Source of the DNA: JAJDTQ01 sp963422385 | GTDB lineage: Bacteria; Desulfobacterota; Binatia; UBA9968; JAJDTQ01 | DNA length: 64,000 bases | Direction of reading: 5' to 3' | Assembly: GCA_963422385.1 (NCBI GenBank) | Contig: OY729432.1 | Span: 992,001-1,056,000, forward strand | In this document: piece after piece, positions 42,830 to 51,098 of the stretch | Layout of the letters: each line of letters opens with the position of its first letter | How positions within the stretch are numbered: the first letter of the stretch is position 1 | Position numbers and translations under genes: made by a program | The notes under the pieces: model-generated | What the model saw: the letters and a program-made list of their open reading frames with translations, nothing else | Databases searched by the model: none | What the model was told of the DNA's origin: nothing

Positions 42830-43982
42830 CCGCGGCTGCGCGAAGGTCCGCCAACTCCTCGCCGGTCAGATCCAGCAGACCGCCCAGCACCTCGTCGGTG
42901 TGCTGGCCGATGGCAGGGGCGTCGTCGTGGATGGCCGCGGGCGTCCGTGACAGGTGTATCCACGGCGCCAGCAGCGTGGTGGGGCCGGCGGTGGGATGGT
43001 CGCGCTCGATGAAGGCGTTGCGCTCCTTGATGTGGGGGTCGCCCAGCACCTCGGCCTTGGACAGCACCGGCGCGCCGAAGTAGCCAAGATCGCGCACGGC
43101 GTTCCACAGTTCCTGCCGGGTGCGGGTGCGCGCCCAGTCCTTTACGCATTGATCCAGCTCGTCCTTGTGCTCCCGCCGGGCGGCGGTGTCGGCGAAGCGC
43201 GGGGCCGTCGCCAGTTCCGGCTGCCCCATCCTCTCCGTCAGCCGGCTCCATCCGTCGTCGCCCAGATGGGGAATCCGCAACGTGAAGTGACCGTCGGCCA
43301 CCTGCATGGGCGTGTTGCCTACCATGTTGCCGGTGAAGTACTCGTGCATGGAGCTGACCATGAAGCCCAGCACCGCCTCTTGCATGGACACGACGATCCT
43401 CTGGCCTTCCCCTGTGCGCTCGCGCGCGTGGAGCGCCGCCAGGATGCCCACGGTCATGCTCACCCCCGCGGCCTCGTCGCCGATGCCCAGGGATTTCGTG
43501 CCCTTTGCCCCGGCGTACTCCCAGGCCGTGTGGGTCCAGCCGGTCATGCTGTTGTTGGTGGCTGCGGTGTTGCCGTAGTCGGCGTAAGGACCCCACTCGC
43601 CGTACCCGCGCGAGCAGGCATGGATCAGCCGCGGGTTGATGTCCTTGACGGAGTCGTAGTCGAGGCCGAAATGCTCCATGGTCCCCTTCTGGTAGTTCTC
43701 CACCAGCACGTCCGCCCGGGCGATGAGCTCGCGCGCAAGCTGGACGCCGCGCTCGGTCTTGAGGTTCAGGACCACGCTCTTCTTGTTGACGTTGATCCAC
43801 AGGAACTCGTAGCCGTCCTTGCCCGCGTCCGGGGCCATCCAGGACCGGCGGAAGTTGTCGCCCTGGGGCGGCTCGATCTTGATGATCTCCGCTCCCAAGT
43901 GCCCCAGCAGCATGGTGCAGAAGGGGCCGTTCAAGGCGTGAGTGAAATCCACCACGCGGATGTCGTTCAAGGGGCCAGACAT
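42819..43982 (-). CDS. CaiB/BaiF (class III) CoA-transferase
   Basis: The product is 387 aa, with GAAAGGAGCAACCC before the ATG. It has the family start (MSGPLNDIRVVDFTHALNGPFCTMLLGHLGAEIIKIEPP), SVVLNLKTERGVQLARELI, ADVLVENYQKGTMEHFGLDY and GIGDEAAGVSMTVGILAAL (aspartate nucleophile region). Class III transferases move CoA between carboxylic acids. A divergent bicupin gene starts 130 bases away and an enoyl-CoA hydratase follows at 46.9 kb, which suggests activation of an organic acid as its CoA ester for degradation. Donor and acceptor are unknown. Confidence 0.93.
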   Translation of the reverse strand: MSGPLNDIRVVDFTHALNGPFCTMLLGHLGAEIIKIEPPQGDNFRRSWMAPDAGKDGYEFLWINVNKKSVVLNLKTERGVQLARELIARADVLVENYQKGTMEHFGLDYDSVKDINPRLIHACSRGYGEWGPYADYGNTAATNNSMTGWTHTAWEYAGAKGTKSLGIGDEAAGVSMTVGILAALHARERTGEGQRIVVSMQEAVLGFMVSSMHEYFTGNMVGNTPMQVADGHFTLRIPHLGDDGWSRLTERMGQPELATAPRFADTAARREHKDELDQCVKDWARTRTRQELWNAVRDLGYFGAPVLSKAEVLGDPHIKERNAFIERDHPTAGPTTLLAPWIHLSRTPAAIHDDAPAIGQHTDEVLGGLLDLTGEELADLRAAAVIR

Positions 43983-44112
43983 GGGTTGCTCCTTTCCTTC
44001 GCCGTCCTTCCGTCACAGACACCCGCAAGCACGGCCGGAACTCTCGGTCGGATTGACAACAAGGCCCCGTTATCGCATACCGTTTGGCACCAAACCAACA
44101 AGAGGTGCCGCC

Positions 44113-45348
44113 GTGACCATACCCACCACCCCTCCGGACCCTGAAAAGCAACCCGCGCTCGTGCGCATGGACTCCTACGCCGAGTGGCGCAACCGCGAGG
44201 GGGTCCCGCTCGTGGGCGGGGTCTATATCGAGGACATGAAGGCGGTGGAGGTGGGTCCGTGGCCGCGCAAGGGCGACGGCGTCAAGGGCGCCTTGTGCTA
44301 CCTTGACGGCGACAACGGCGGTGACGAGCACGTCGTCGAGTTGCCTCCCGGAGGTTACACCGCGCCGCTGCGCCACATGTACACCGAAGCGGTCTACGTG
44401 GTGTCGGGCCACGGCTCCTGCTCGGTGTGGCGCGAGGGCGGCGAGAAGCAGACCTTCGAATGGGGCCCCGGAAGCTACTTCGTGCCCCCCACCAACACTT
44501 GGCACCAGTTCTTCAACGCCAGCCTGTCGCAGCCGGCGCGGTGGTTCTCCGTCACCGACCTGCCCCAGCTTTTTCGGCAGTGGAACACCGAGCACTTCAT
44601 CTTCGACAACAACTACGACTTCAACGACCGCTACCGGGGCGAGCCCGACTACTTCAGCGCCGAGGCCAGGCTGTACCGCGGCCGCGTGTGGGAGACCAAC
44701 TTCATCCCGGACATCCGCAAGCTGCCGCTCTACGAGTGGAAGAGCCGCGGCGGAGGCGGCACCAACGCGTTCATGGTCATGGGGGCGGGGATGATGGAAT
44801 CCCACGTGTCCCGCTTCGAATCGGGCTACTACAAGAAATCGCACCGCCACGGCCCGGGAGCCCATCTCTACATCATCGAGGGCGAGGGCTACGTGCTCGC
44901 CCAGCGGGGCGACGAGGAGCGCATCCGCTGCGACTGGAAGGAAGGCAGCCTCTACCTCTCCGGCGCCGGGCAGGGTCTGTGGCTGCACCAGCACTTCAAC
45001 GTGGGCGCGACGCCGGCCACCTACCTGGTGATGAACCAGGGCCTGTCGCGCAAGTACGCGGTCAACCGCTGGCAGGCCCAGGAGTCCACGGTGCTCCGCA
45101 CCGGCGAGGTCAGCGGCAAGAAGGGCGGCTACCAGTTGGAGTACGAGGACGAGGACCCCGAGATCCATCGGATCTTCGAGGAAGAGCTGCGACGGCGCGG
45201 GCTCACCTGCAAGATGAAGAACATGGTGCCTTGGTGCACCGGCGAGTCCGGGGCGGAGGCCGTCAAGGTCGTCTTTCCGGACGAGCACGGGAACCTGCCG
45301 GGCGAGCATGGTAACCTCCCGGACGAGGAGGGAGGCTTCATCGACTGA
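44113..45348 (+). CDS. Bicupin protein (gentisate-dioxygenase-like superfamily)
   Basis: The start taken is GTG 44113, with AGAGGTGCC upstream; ATG 44167 is an alternative. The product is 411 aa. The first cupin is at about residues 75-145 (ELPPGGYTAPLRHMYTEAVYVVSGHG..W..GSYFVPPTNTWHQF). The second is at about 235-320 (SGYYKKSHRHGPGAHLYIIEGEGYVL, GAGQGLWLHQHFN), whose histidines can bind a metal. The first cupin has few histidines and may be structural. Near the C-terminus is a short tandem repeat (EHGNLPGEHGNLPDE). EutA follows after 11 bases, so they are co-transcribed. Substrate unknown. Confidence 0.82.
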   Translation: MTIPTTPPDPEKQPALVRMDSYAEWRNREGVPLVGGVYIEDMKAVEVGPWPRKGDGVKGALCYLDGDNGGDEHVVELPPGGYTAPLRHMYTEAVYVVSGHGSCSVWREGGEKQTFEWGPGSYFVPPTNTWHQFFNASLSQPARWFSVTDLPQLFRQWNTEHFIFDNNYDFNDRYRGEPDYFSAEARLYRGRVWETNFIPDIRKLPLYEWKSRGGGGTNAFMVMGAGMMESHVSRFESGYYKKSHRHGPGAHLYIIEGEGYVLAQRGDEERIRCDWKEGSLYLSGAGQGLWLHQHFNVGATPATYLVMNQGLSRKYAVNRWQAQESTVLRTGEVSGKKGGYQLEYEDEDPEIHRIFEEELRRRGLTCKMKNMVPWCTGESGAEAVKVVFPDEHGNLPGEHGNLPDEEGGFID

Positions 45349-45359
45349 AGCGGCAAGCC

Positions 45360-46871
45360 ATGCACGACATCGCGGACGATCACGATCACGACGGAGTCGC
45401 ACCCGAGGAAGAGGAAGACCACCCTCTCTGGAAGCTCGATACCATCACCCTGACCAGCGTCGGCATCGACGTGGGCACGGCGACGTCCCAGATCCTGTTC
45501 TCGCGCCTGGTGCTGCGGCGTCTGGGACGGGAGTTGTCCAGCCGCTTCGTGGTCACGGACCGGGAGACGCTCTATCTCTCCCCCATACGCTTCACTCCCT
45601 ACACCCCCAACCGCGAGCGCATCGACGACACGGCCCTCGGCCGCCTCGTGGACGCCGCATACGACGAGGCAGGGCTCACCCCGAATGACGTGAACACCGG
45701 GGCCATCATCCTGACGGGCGAAGCGATACGGCGGGACAACGCCCGGGCCATCGCCGACCTTTTCGCCGACCAGCGGGGGGACTTCGTCTGCGCCACCGCC
45801 GGCCACAACTTCGAGGCCCTGCTGGCGGCCCACGGCTCGGGCGCCGTGGCCCATTCCGCGGAGCAGCGGTGCCGCGTCCTCAACATCGACATCGGCGGCG
45901 GCACAACCAAGCTGGCCCTGGCCGAGGGCGGACGGGTGCTCGGCACCGCCGCCTTCCACGTGGGCGGACGACTGCTGGCCACCGATGGCGACGGGACCAT
46001 CACGGTGCTGGAGCCCGGCGGCAGGACCCTGGCGAGCCACGTGGGGCTGAATTGGAACGTGGGGGACCGGGCAAGCCCCGCCGACGTCGAGCGGCTGGCG
46101 AACCACCTGGCGGACGTCGTCCTGACCTTCGCCCGGGGCGGCGACGCCGGCCCCGAGATGGAACGGCTCTGGCTGAGCCCTCCCTTGAACCCCAACGGCG
46201 AGTGCGACGCCGTGGTCTTCTCCGGCGGCGTCAGCGAGTACGTGTACGGCAACGAGAATGAATCGTACGGAGACCTGGGAGCGCCGCTGGGCAAGGCGTT
46301 GCGGCGTCGCATCGACGACGGCGAGCTGCCCGGCGGCCTGGTCGGCGCCCGCGAGTGCATCCGGGCCACGGTGATGGGGGCCGCGCAGCACACCGTGCAG
46401 GTGTCCGGCAACACCATCTACCGCTCCGACGACGGGCTGCTGCCGCGCAAGAACCTCCAGGTTCTGCGTCCGCCCGTGGATCTGGAGACCGACATCGACC
46501 CGGCCGTCATGGGTCAAACCATCCAGAGCCACTTTCGGGCCTTCGACCTGGTGGAAGGCGAAGCCGAGGTAGCCTTGGTGTTCGTGTGGCAAGGACCGCC
46601 CGCGGCCTTTCGCCTCGCCGCGTTCTGCCGCGGATTGCTGGCAGGGTTGCCGCGGACCGTGGCACGGGAACGGCCGATCTACGTGGTATTCCATCACGAC
46701 ATGGCTGGCTTGGTAGGCACAATTCTCAAGCAGGACTTCGGACTCCAGGGGGACGTCCTGGCCCTGGACGGTGTCACCCTGCACGACTTTGACTTCATCG
46801 ACCTGGGCAGGGTACTGGAGCCGTCGGGCACGGTACCCGTCACCATCAAGTCGCTGGTGTTCCAGTTCTAG
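45360..46871 (+). CDS. eutA: EutA-like reactivating factor (actin-like ATPase)
   Basis: The product is 503 aa. The start (SVGIDVGTATSQILFSRLVL) is the EutA phosphate-1 motif of the Hsp70/actin fold. NIDIGGGTTKLALAEGG is phosphate-2 and VVFSGGVSEYVYG the adenosine loop. EutA reactivates ethanolamine ammonia-lyase by exchanging damaged adenosylcobalamin. A His/Asp/Glu-rich leader (HDIADDHDHDGVAPEEEEDH) may bind metal. The lyase genes eutB/eutC are not in the window; instead a bicupin precedes it and an enoyl-CoA hydratase follows. It may serve another B12 enzyme or an unlinked lyase. Confidence 0.88.
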   Translation: MHDIADDHDHDGVAPEEEEDHPLWKLDTITLTSVGIDVGTATSQILFSRLVLRRLGRELSSRFVVTDRETLYLSPIRFTPYTPNRERIDDTALGRLVDAAYDEAGLTPNDVNTGAIILTGEAIRRDNARAIADLFADQRGDFVCATAGHNFEALLAAHGSGAVAHSAEQRCRVLNIDIGGGTTKLALAEGGRVLGTAAFHVGGRLLATDGDGTITVLEPGGRTLASHVGLNWNVGDRASPADVERLANHLADVVLTFARGGDAGPEMERLWLSPPLNPNGECDAVVFSGGVSEYVYGNENESYGDLGAPLGKALRRRIDDGELPGGLVGARECIRATVMGAAQHTVQVSGNTIYRSDDGLLPRKNLQVLRPPVDLETDIDPAVMGQTIQSHFRAFDLVEGEAEVALVFVWQGPPAAFRLAAFCRGLLAGLPRTVARERPIYVVFHHDMAGLVGTILKQDFGLQGDVLALDGVTLHDFDFIDLGRVLEPSGTVPVTIKSLVFQF

Positions 46872-46880
46872 AGTCTTGCG

Positions 46881-47645
46881 ATGGCGGGAATTCTTCTGGA
46901 AAAGAACGGCGGGGCAGCATCCCTGGTCATCGACCGGCCGCCCCTGAACGTCCTCGACCTGACGCTGCTGCGCGAGCTGCGGCAGATCCTCGACGAGTTG
47001 GACCAAGACGACGGAGTGGAGCTCGTCGAGATAAGGGGCGCGGGCGAGCGGGCGTTCTCCGCCGGCGTGGACGTGAAGGACCACACCCGTGCGCAGGTAC
47101 CCGAGATGCTCGACCTGGTGCACGGGGTCATACGAAAGCTGATGAGTCTGCAGCAGCCCACCGTCGCCGTGGTCGACGGCGTCTGTCTGGGCGGAGGCTG
47201 CGAGCTCGCTTCATCCTGCGACCTGGTCCTTGCCTCCGAGGACAGCCTGTTCGCCACACCCGAGATCACCGTGGGCTGTTTCCCGCCGGTGGCGCTGGCG
47301 CGTTTCTCCTCGCAGATCGGGTACCACCGGGCCGCCGAGATGATCCTTACCGGCCGCCGCCTGTCGGCTCGGGAAGCCGCGGCCATCGGGCTGGTCAACC
47401 GTTTCGCGCCGCGGAATCAGCTCGATCAGGCGCTGGAAGAACTTCGGAAAGAGCTGCTGGACAAGAGCCGCGCGGTGCTGCGCATCACCCTCAAGGGCTT
47501 GCGGGAGATCGGCCTCAAAGAGTTCTCCACCACCCTCGCTCGGTCCGAAGAAATCTACCTCAAGGAGTTGCTGGAGACCGAAGACGTCGAGGAAGGCGTA
47601 CGCGCCTTCCTCGAGAAACGCAAGCCGAAGTGGCTGCACCGCTAA
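46881..47645 (+). CDS. Enoyl-CoA hydratase/isomerase family protein
   Basis: The product is 254 aa. The crotonase fold shows IRGAGERAFSAGVDVKDH (oxyanion hole Ala-Gly) and VVDGVCLGGGCELASSCDLVLASEDSLFATPEITVGCFPP (second oxyanion Gly and the catalytic-acid region). The C-terminus ends FLEKRKPKW as usual. The first of the two hydratase glutamates (GGGCEL) is present; the second (TPEI) is also present. It lies nine bases after eutA in the same direction. Likely step: hydration or C-C cleavage of an enoyl- or oxo-cyclic CoA ester, perhaps with the nearby CaiB enzyme. Confidence 0.9.
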   Translation: MAGILLEKNGGAASLVIDRPPLNVLDLTLLRELRQILDELDQDDGVELVEIRGAGERAFSAGVDVKDHTRAQVPEMLDLVHGVIRKLMSLQQPTVAVVDGVCLGGGCELASSCDLVLASEDSLFATPEITVGCFPPVALARFSSQIGYHRAAEMILTGRRLSAREAAAIGLVNRFAPRNQLDQALEELRKELLDKSRAVLRITLKGLREIGLKEFSTTLARSEEIYLKELLETEDVEEGVRAFLEKRKPKWLHR

Positions 47646-47658
47646 GCTGACCCTCGCA

Positions 47659-49008
47659 TCAACCGGTCTCGCCACACCCAAGCATCCAGACCCAGGCGGG
47701 TTGCGCCACGACGCCGTCCGGCAAAGTTTCGGGGATGCCGTCACGGGTGCAGGTCAACAGCCGCATCCCTGCATCGGGGAACTGCCGCCCCGCCGCTGTC
47801 AGGGCGCGGAGCTCGCGTTCCGCAGTGGCCGGATCGGAAGCATCGGCGCAGATCTGAATCAATTCCCGGCGTCCGTCCGCCGAGCGAGCCAGAAAGTCGA
47901 CCTCGTATCCTTGCCGGGTGCGAACGTAGGTCACGCCGAGCCGTCGCCGTTCCAACTCGATGAGCACGGCGGTTTCCAGCGCGTGTCCGATGTTGGCGCG
48001 GCCCGTGCGGTCGAACACCGGAATCAGACCCGCGTCCACGGGATAGGCCTTGCGTGGATTGACCATGCGCTGGCGCTCGGAATTCGACTCCATCCAGACG
48101 ACACGCACCAGAAAACAGTCTTCGAGGTGGCCGAGGAATTGGTGTACCGAGTCTCGGGCGATGGCAATGCCTTGAGACCTGAGCGCAGCGTGGAATTTCT
48201 CGACGCTGAACGAAGCGCCTGCGTTCCCGAGCAAGTGGCGCACGAGCCACCGGAGCCCTGCGACATTGCCGACTCCGTGACGTTCCACCACGTCGCGAAG
48301 CACCGCGACATCCACGTAGTCACGCAGCAATTGATGCCTCGATGCGGGGTCCAGCCCCTGGGCTTCCGGGAACCCGCCTGCGACCAGCCATGTCGAGAAT
48401 TCCCGTTCCAGGCGCAGGCGCTCGTCACGGGGCAAGACATCCGTCCGTTCCGGAAGATCCACGCCCTGATGGCGAAGGGCCTCGTCGAAACCGAACGGAT
48501 GCATGAGCACCTGCCACGCCCGGCCGCGCAACGCCGTGGCGATCTCGAGAGACAGCAAAGCCGCCGAAGAGCCGGTAACGAACACTTCCACGGCATCGGT
48601 GTCGAGCAATCGGCGCACGAAGCGCTCCCAACCGCGCACCAACTGGATCTCGTCGAAGCACCACATGACGGGCAATGCGTGTCGGCCGGAGGGTGACGAC
48701 CGGTAATATTCATCAAGGAGGAAGTCCAGATGACGCGCCTCCAGGCCGGTCAATCGTTCGTCCTCGAATGAAATGCAGGGCGCCCGGGACGGTGGTGCGC
48801 CGGTCGCCGTGAACTCCTGCCGGAGCTGGTGCAGAAAGGTGGTCTTGCCGGCCCGGCGCATGCCGACAACCGCCGTCGCCTTGCCCGGAAAACGCAGCCG
48901 TCCTGACACACGCCGGCGCGTACAAGGACGAGAAGACCGGCGCAACGACTCGTTGAGTTGTTCGGACAGAACGTGCCGGAACTTTGCAGGAAGAGCATCC
49001 AACAGCAT
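47659..49008 (-). CDS. AAA ATPase with DUF4143 (archaeal-type ATPase family)
   Basis: The start is ATG 49008, with AAGGAGAAT directly upstream; the open frame beyond it is noise. The product is 449 aa. AAA_14 Walker A is TAVVGMRRAGKTTFLHQL and Walker B PVMWCFDEIQLVRGWE, followed by VFVTGSSAALLSLEIATALRGR. The DUF4143 part contains YVDVAVLRDVVERHGV, FSVEKFHAALRSQGI and a PD-(D/E)xK-like tail (ALETAVLIELERR..YVRTRQGYEVDFLA). Such mobile ATPases are common and poorly understood; toxin-antitoxin-like or DNA-binding roles are proposed. Three palindromes overlap and precede the start, suggesting tight self-regulation. Confidence 0.9.
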   Translation of the reverse strand: MLLDALPAKFRHVLSEQLNESLRRSSRPCTRRRVSGRLRFPGKATAVVGMRRAGKTTFLHQLRQEFTATGAPPSRAPCISFEDERLTGLEARHLDFLLDEYYRSSPSGRHALPVMWCFDEIQLVRGWERFVRRLLDTDAVEVFVTGSSAALLSLEIATALRGRAWQVLMHPFGFDEALRHQGVDLPERTDVLPRDERLRLEREFSTWLVAGGFPEAQGLDPASRHQLLRDYVDVAVLRDVVERHGVGNVAGLRWLVRHLLGNAGASFSVEKFHAALRSQGIAIARDSVHQFLGHLEDCFLVRVVWMESNSERQRMVNPRKAYPVDAGLIPVFDRTGRANIGHALETAVLIELERRRLGVTYVRTRQGYEVDFLARSADGRRELIQICADASDPATAERELRALTAAGRQFPDAGMRLLTCTRDGIPETLPDGVVAQPAWVWMLGCGETG

Positions 49009-49102
49009 ATTCTCCTTGTGACAAGGAGAATATGGCCCATTCTTCTCCTTGTCACAAGGAGAAATAGATGCATATCTCTCCTTTTTGGAAGGATAGATAT
49101 GC
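49007..49102. promoter_or_regulatory. Three successive palindromes at the start of the AAA/DUF4143 gene
   Basis: Palindrome 1 (49007-49033) has twelve-base perfect arms, ATATTCTCCTTG / CAAGGAGAATAT, around TGA, and includes the start codon and ribosome binding site. Palindrome 2 (49043-49063) is TTCTCCTTG / CAAGGAGAA around TCA. Palindrome 3 (49070-49102) has fourteen-base arms, GCATATCTCTCCTT / AAGGATAGATATGC, one mismatch. All share TCTCCTT/AAGGA. They could be repressor operators or RNA hairpins; the third could also end transcription of the E1 beta gene. Confidence 0.7.
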
Positions 49103-49108
49103 CCGGGA

Positions 49109-50098
49109 TCAGCCCGGCTCGGTGGATAATGTCCGGCGCACGGCCTCCACGATCCGTTCCTCATCCGGAACGAAACGACTTTCCAGCGGCGGGGCGCACG
49201 GGACCGGCGCGTTGGGCGCGGCGACCCGGAGGATCGGACTGTCGAGGTAGTAGATCGCCTCCTCCTGGACCCGGGCGGCGATCTCCGCTCCGGCTCCTCC
49301 CTGCTCCACCGCCTCATGGACCACGATCAGCCTTGACGTCTTCCTGACCGAATCCACCAGGGTCTCTACATCCAGCGGCACGAGACCGCGGAGGTCGATA
49401 ACCTCCACGGCGATTCCTTCGCCTGCCAGCGTTTCGGCCGCATCCAGCGCTGGCGCCACCATCCTGGAGAAGGCGGCCACGGTCACGTCCGCGCCCGTCC
49501 GAAGCACCGCCGCCCGGCCCATGGGCAAGCCGCTCCCGCCCTCGGGCACGTCGGCCCGGGAAAAGTACAGGCCCCGGTGCTCCACGAACAGAACCGGGTT
49601 GTCGTCGCGGATGGCAGCCCTCACGAGGCTCTCGGCGTCGGTCGGATTCGACGGCATGACCACCTTCAGTCCGGGGACGTGGAGGAACCAGGATTCCAGG
49701 CTCTGGGAATGATGGGCACCCATGTTGCCCTGGACGCCGCACTGGACCCGCACGGTCAGCGGCACTTTCAGTTGTCCGCCGGACATGTAGTGGAGCTTGG
49801 CGGCGTGGTTGACGAGCTGGTCCATCGCCAGCGTGATGAAGTCCACGAACATGATCTCCACCACCGGTCGGAGGCCCGACAGGGCCGCACCGATGGCCAC
49901 GCCCATGACCGTGCCTTCGCTGATGGGCGTGTTCACCACCCGGTGGCCGCCGAGTTCCTCGGCAATGCCCTGGGTGACCCCAAACGGGCCTCCCAGCGCC
50001 ACGTCCTCGCCGAAGACATGGACCGAGGGGTCCTGTCTCATCTCCGCCAGCAGTCCCGAGCGGATGGCTTCCAGATAGCTCAGCTCCGGCATATCCAC
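49109..50098 (-). CDS. 2-oxoacid (pyruvate/acetoin-type) dehydrogenase E1 beta subunit
   Basis: The product is 329 aa. Typical motifs are SYLEAIRSGLLAEMRQDPSVHVFGEDVA, GVTQGIAEELGGHRVVNTPISE, MVDFITLAMDQLVNHAAKLHYM-like and GNMGAHHSQSLESWFLHVPGLKVVMPS. This is the beta chain of the thiamine-diphosphate E1 heterotetramer. The alpha gene directly upstream ends one base before this start region, so they form one unit. No E2 acyltransferase or E3 gene follows, and the next gene is an unrelated ATPase. It may use E2/E3 encoded elsewhere. Confidence 0.92.
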   Translation of the reverse strand: MDMPELSYLEAIRSGLLAEMRQDPSVHVFGEDVALGGPFGVTQGIAEELGGHRVVNTPISEGTVMGVAIGAALSGLRPVVEIMFVDFITLAMDQLVNHAAKLHYMSGGQLKVPLTVRVQCGVQGNMGAHHSQSLESWFLHVPGLKVVMPSNPTDAESLVRAAIRDDNPVLFVEHRGLYFSRADVPEGGSGLPMGRAAVLRTGADVTVAAFSRMVAPALDAAETLAGEGIAVEVIDLRGLVPLDVETLVDSVRKTSRLIVVHEAVEQGGAGAEIAARVQEEAIYYLDSPILRVAAPNAPVPCAPPLESRFVPDEERIVEAVRRTLSTEPG

Positions 50099-50099
50099 C

Positions 50100-51098
50100 T
50101 CACGCGGAGACTTGCGTCCCGGTCTCCTCGGGCTCGGGCCAGGGAGACGAAAGCGCGAACTCGGCGGCCTCTTCCACCCGCTCGCGCGCGTCGCTCTCCG
50201 CCTTCTCGAAATCCCTGGCCGAAGCCGCCCCTCTTCGCTTCAGGACTCTCGTGAAGCGCGCGATGGGGTCCTTCTTCTTCCAGTCGGCCAACTGAGACAG
50301 CTCGCGGTACTTGCCGGGGTCGCCCTCGTAGTGTCCCCGGAGGCGATAGGTCAGGCACTCGAGGAAGGTCGGACCCTTGCCGGCGCGGGCATTGCCAACG
50401 GCCCCGTCCATGGCCTCGCGGACCGCCAGGATATCGTTTCCGTCCACGGTGGCGCTGGGGATGCCGTAGGTCCGGGCGTGTCGGGCCAGCCGTTCCACCC
50501 GGGTGTGGGCGGAGAGCGGGGTGAACTCGGCGTAGCCGTTGTTCTCGCACACGAAGATCACCGGGAGCTGCCACAGGCTGGCGATGTTCAGGGACTCGTG
50601 GAAGGGACCCGTCTGGCCGGCGCCGTCGCCGAAGAACACCACCGCCACCCGCCCGGCGCCCTTCTCCCGGGCGGCGAAGGCCGCGCCGAGGGCCAGCGGC
50701 ACGGTGCCCCCCACCACGCCGCTGGCGGTGATGAAACCGGACTCCGCGGCCACCACGTGCATGGACCCGCCCTTGCCGCGGCAATAGCCGGTGGCGCGCC
50801 CGGCCAGCTCGGCCATGAGCCGGTTCACGTCCGCACCCTTGGCGATGGCGTGTCCGTGGGAGCGGTGGCCGCCGAAGACCGCATCATCGGTGTCGAGCAG
50901 ACTGCACACGCCCACCGCCACGGCTTCCTGCCCGATGCCGAGATGGAGCAGTCCGACGATCTCCCGGGCCGCGTAGAGCGCGGACACCTTCTCCTCGAAG
51001 GCGCGGATCACCCACATGCGCCGCAGCAACGACACCAACTCGCGGTTGCCGGGCCGGCGCGCCGCCGGTTTCGCTCTCTCCTGCTTCACTGCCGTCAT
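50100..51098 (-). CDS. 2-oxoacid (pyruvate/acetoin-type) dehydrogenase E1 alpha subunit
   Basis: The start is ATG 51098, with AGGAGGCGC upstream; the ATGA overlaps the menE stop. The product is 332 aa. It has RMWVIRAFEEKVSALYAAREIVGLLHLGIGQEA, GHRSHGHAIAKGAD, GKGGSMHVV and the thiamine-diphosphate motif VVFFGDGAGQTGPFHESLNIASLWQLPVIFVCENN (GDG...NN). Short length without an N-terminal extension fits acetoin/pyruvate dehydrogenase alpha. Co-translation with menE is unusual and could only reflect operon shuffling. Confidence 0.92.
   Translation of the reverse strand: MTAVKQERAKPAARRPGNRELVSLLRRMWVIRAFEEKVSALYAAREIVGLLHLGIGQEAVAVGVCSLLDTDDAVFGGHRSHGHAIAKGADVNRLMAELAGRATGYCRGKGGSMHVVAAESGFITASGVVGGTVPLALGAAFAAREKGAGRVAVVFFGDGAGQTGPFHESLNIASLWQLPVIFVCENNGYAEFTPLSAHTRVERLARHARTYGIPSATVDGNDILAVREAMDGAVGNARAGKGPTFLECLTYRLRGHYEGDPGKYRELSQLADWKKKDPIARFTRVLKRRGAASARDFEKAESDARERVEEAAEFALSSPWPEPEETGTQVSA

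Noticed and set aside
42616..45402. 928-aa minus-strand frame
   Set aside because: A chance concatenation of antisense to the bicupin gene and an alternative frame of the CaiB gene. Only its last ~70 residues (SPFH-like) look protein-like and are listed separately.
45129..47123. 664-aa minus-strand frame
   Set aside because: Shadow of eutA and its neighbours; no motifs.
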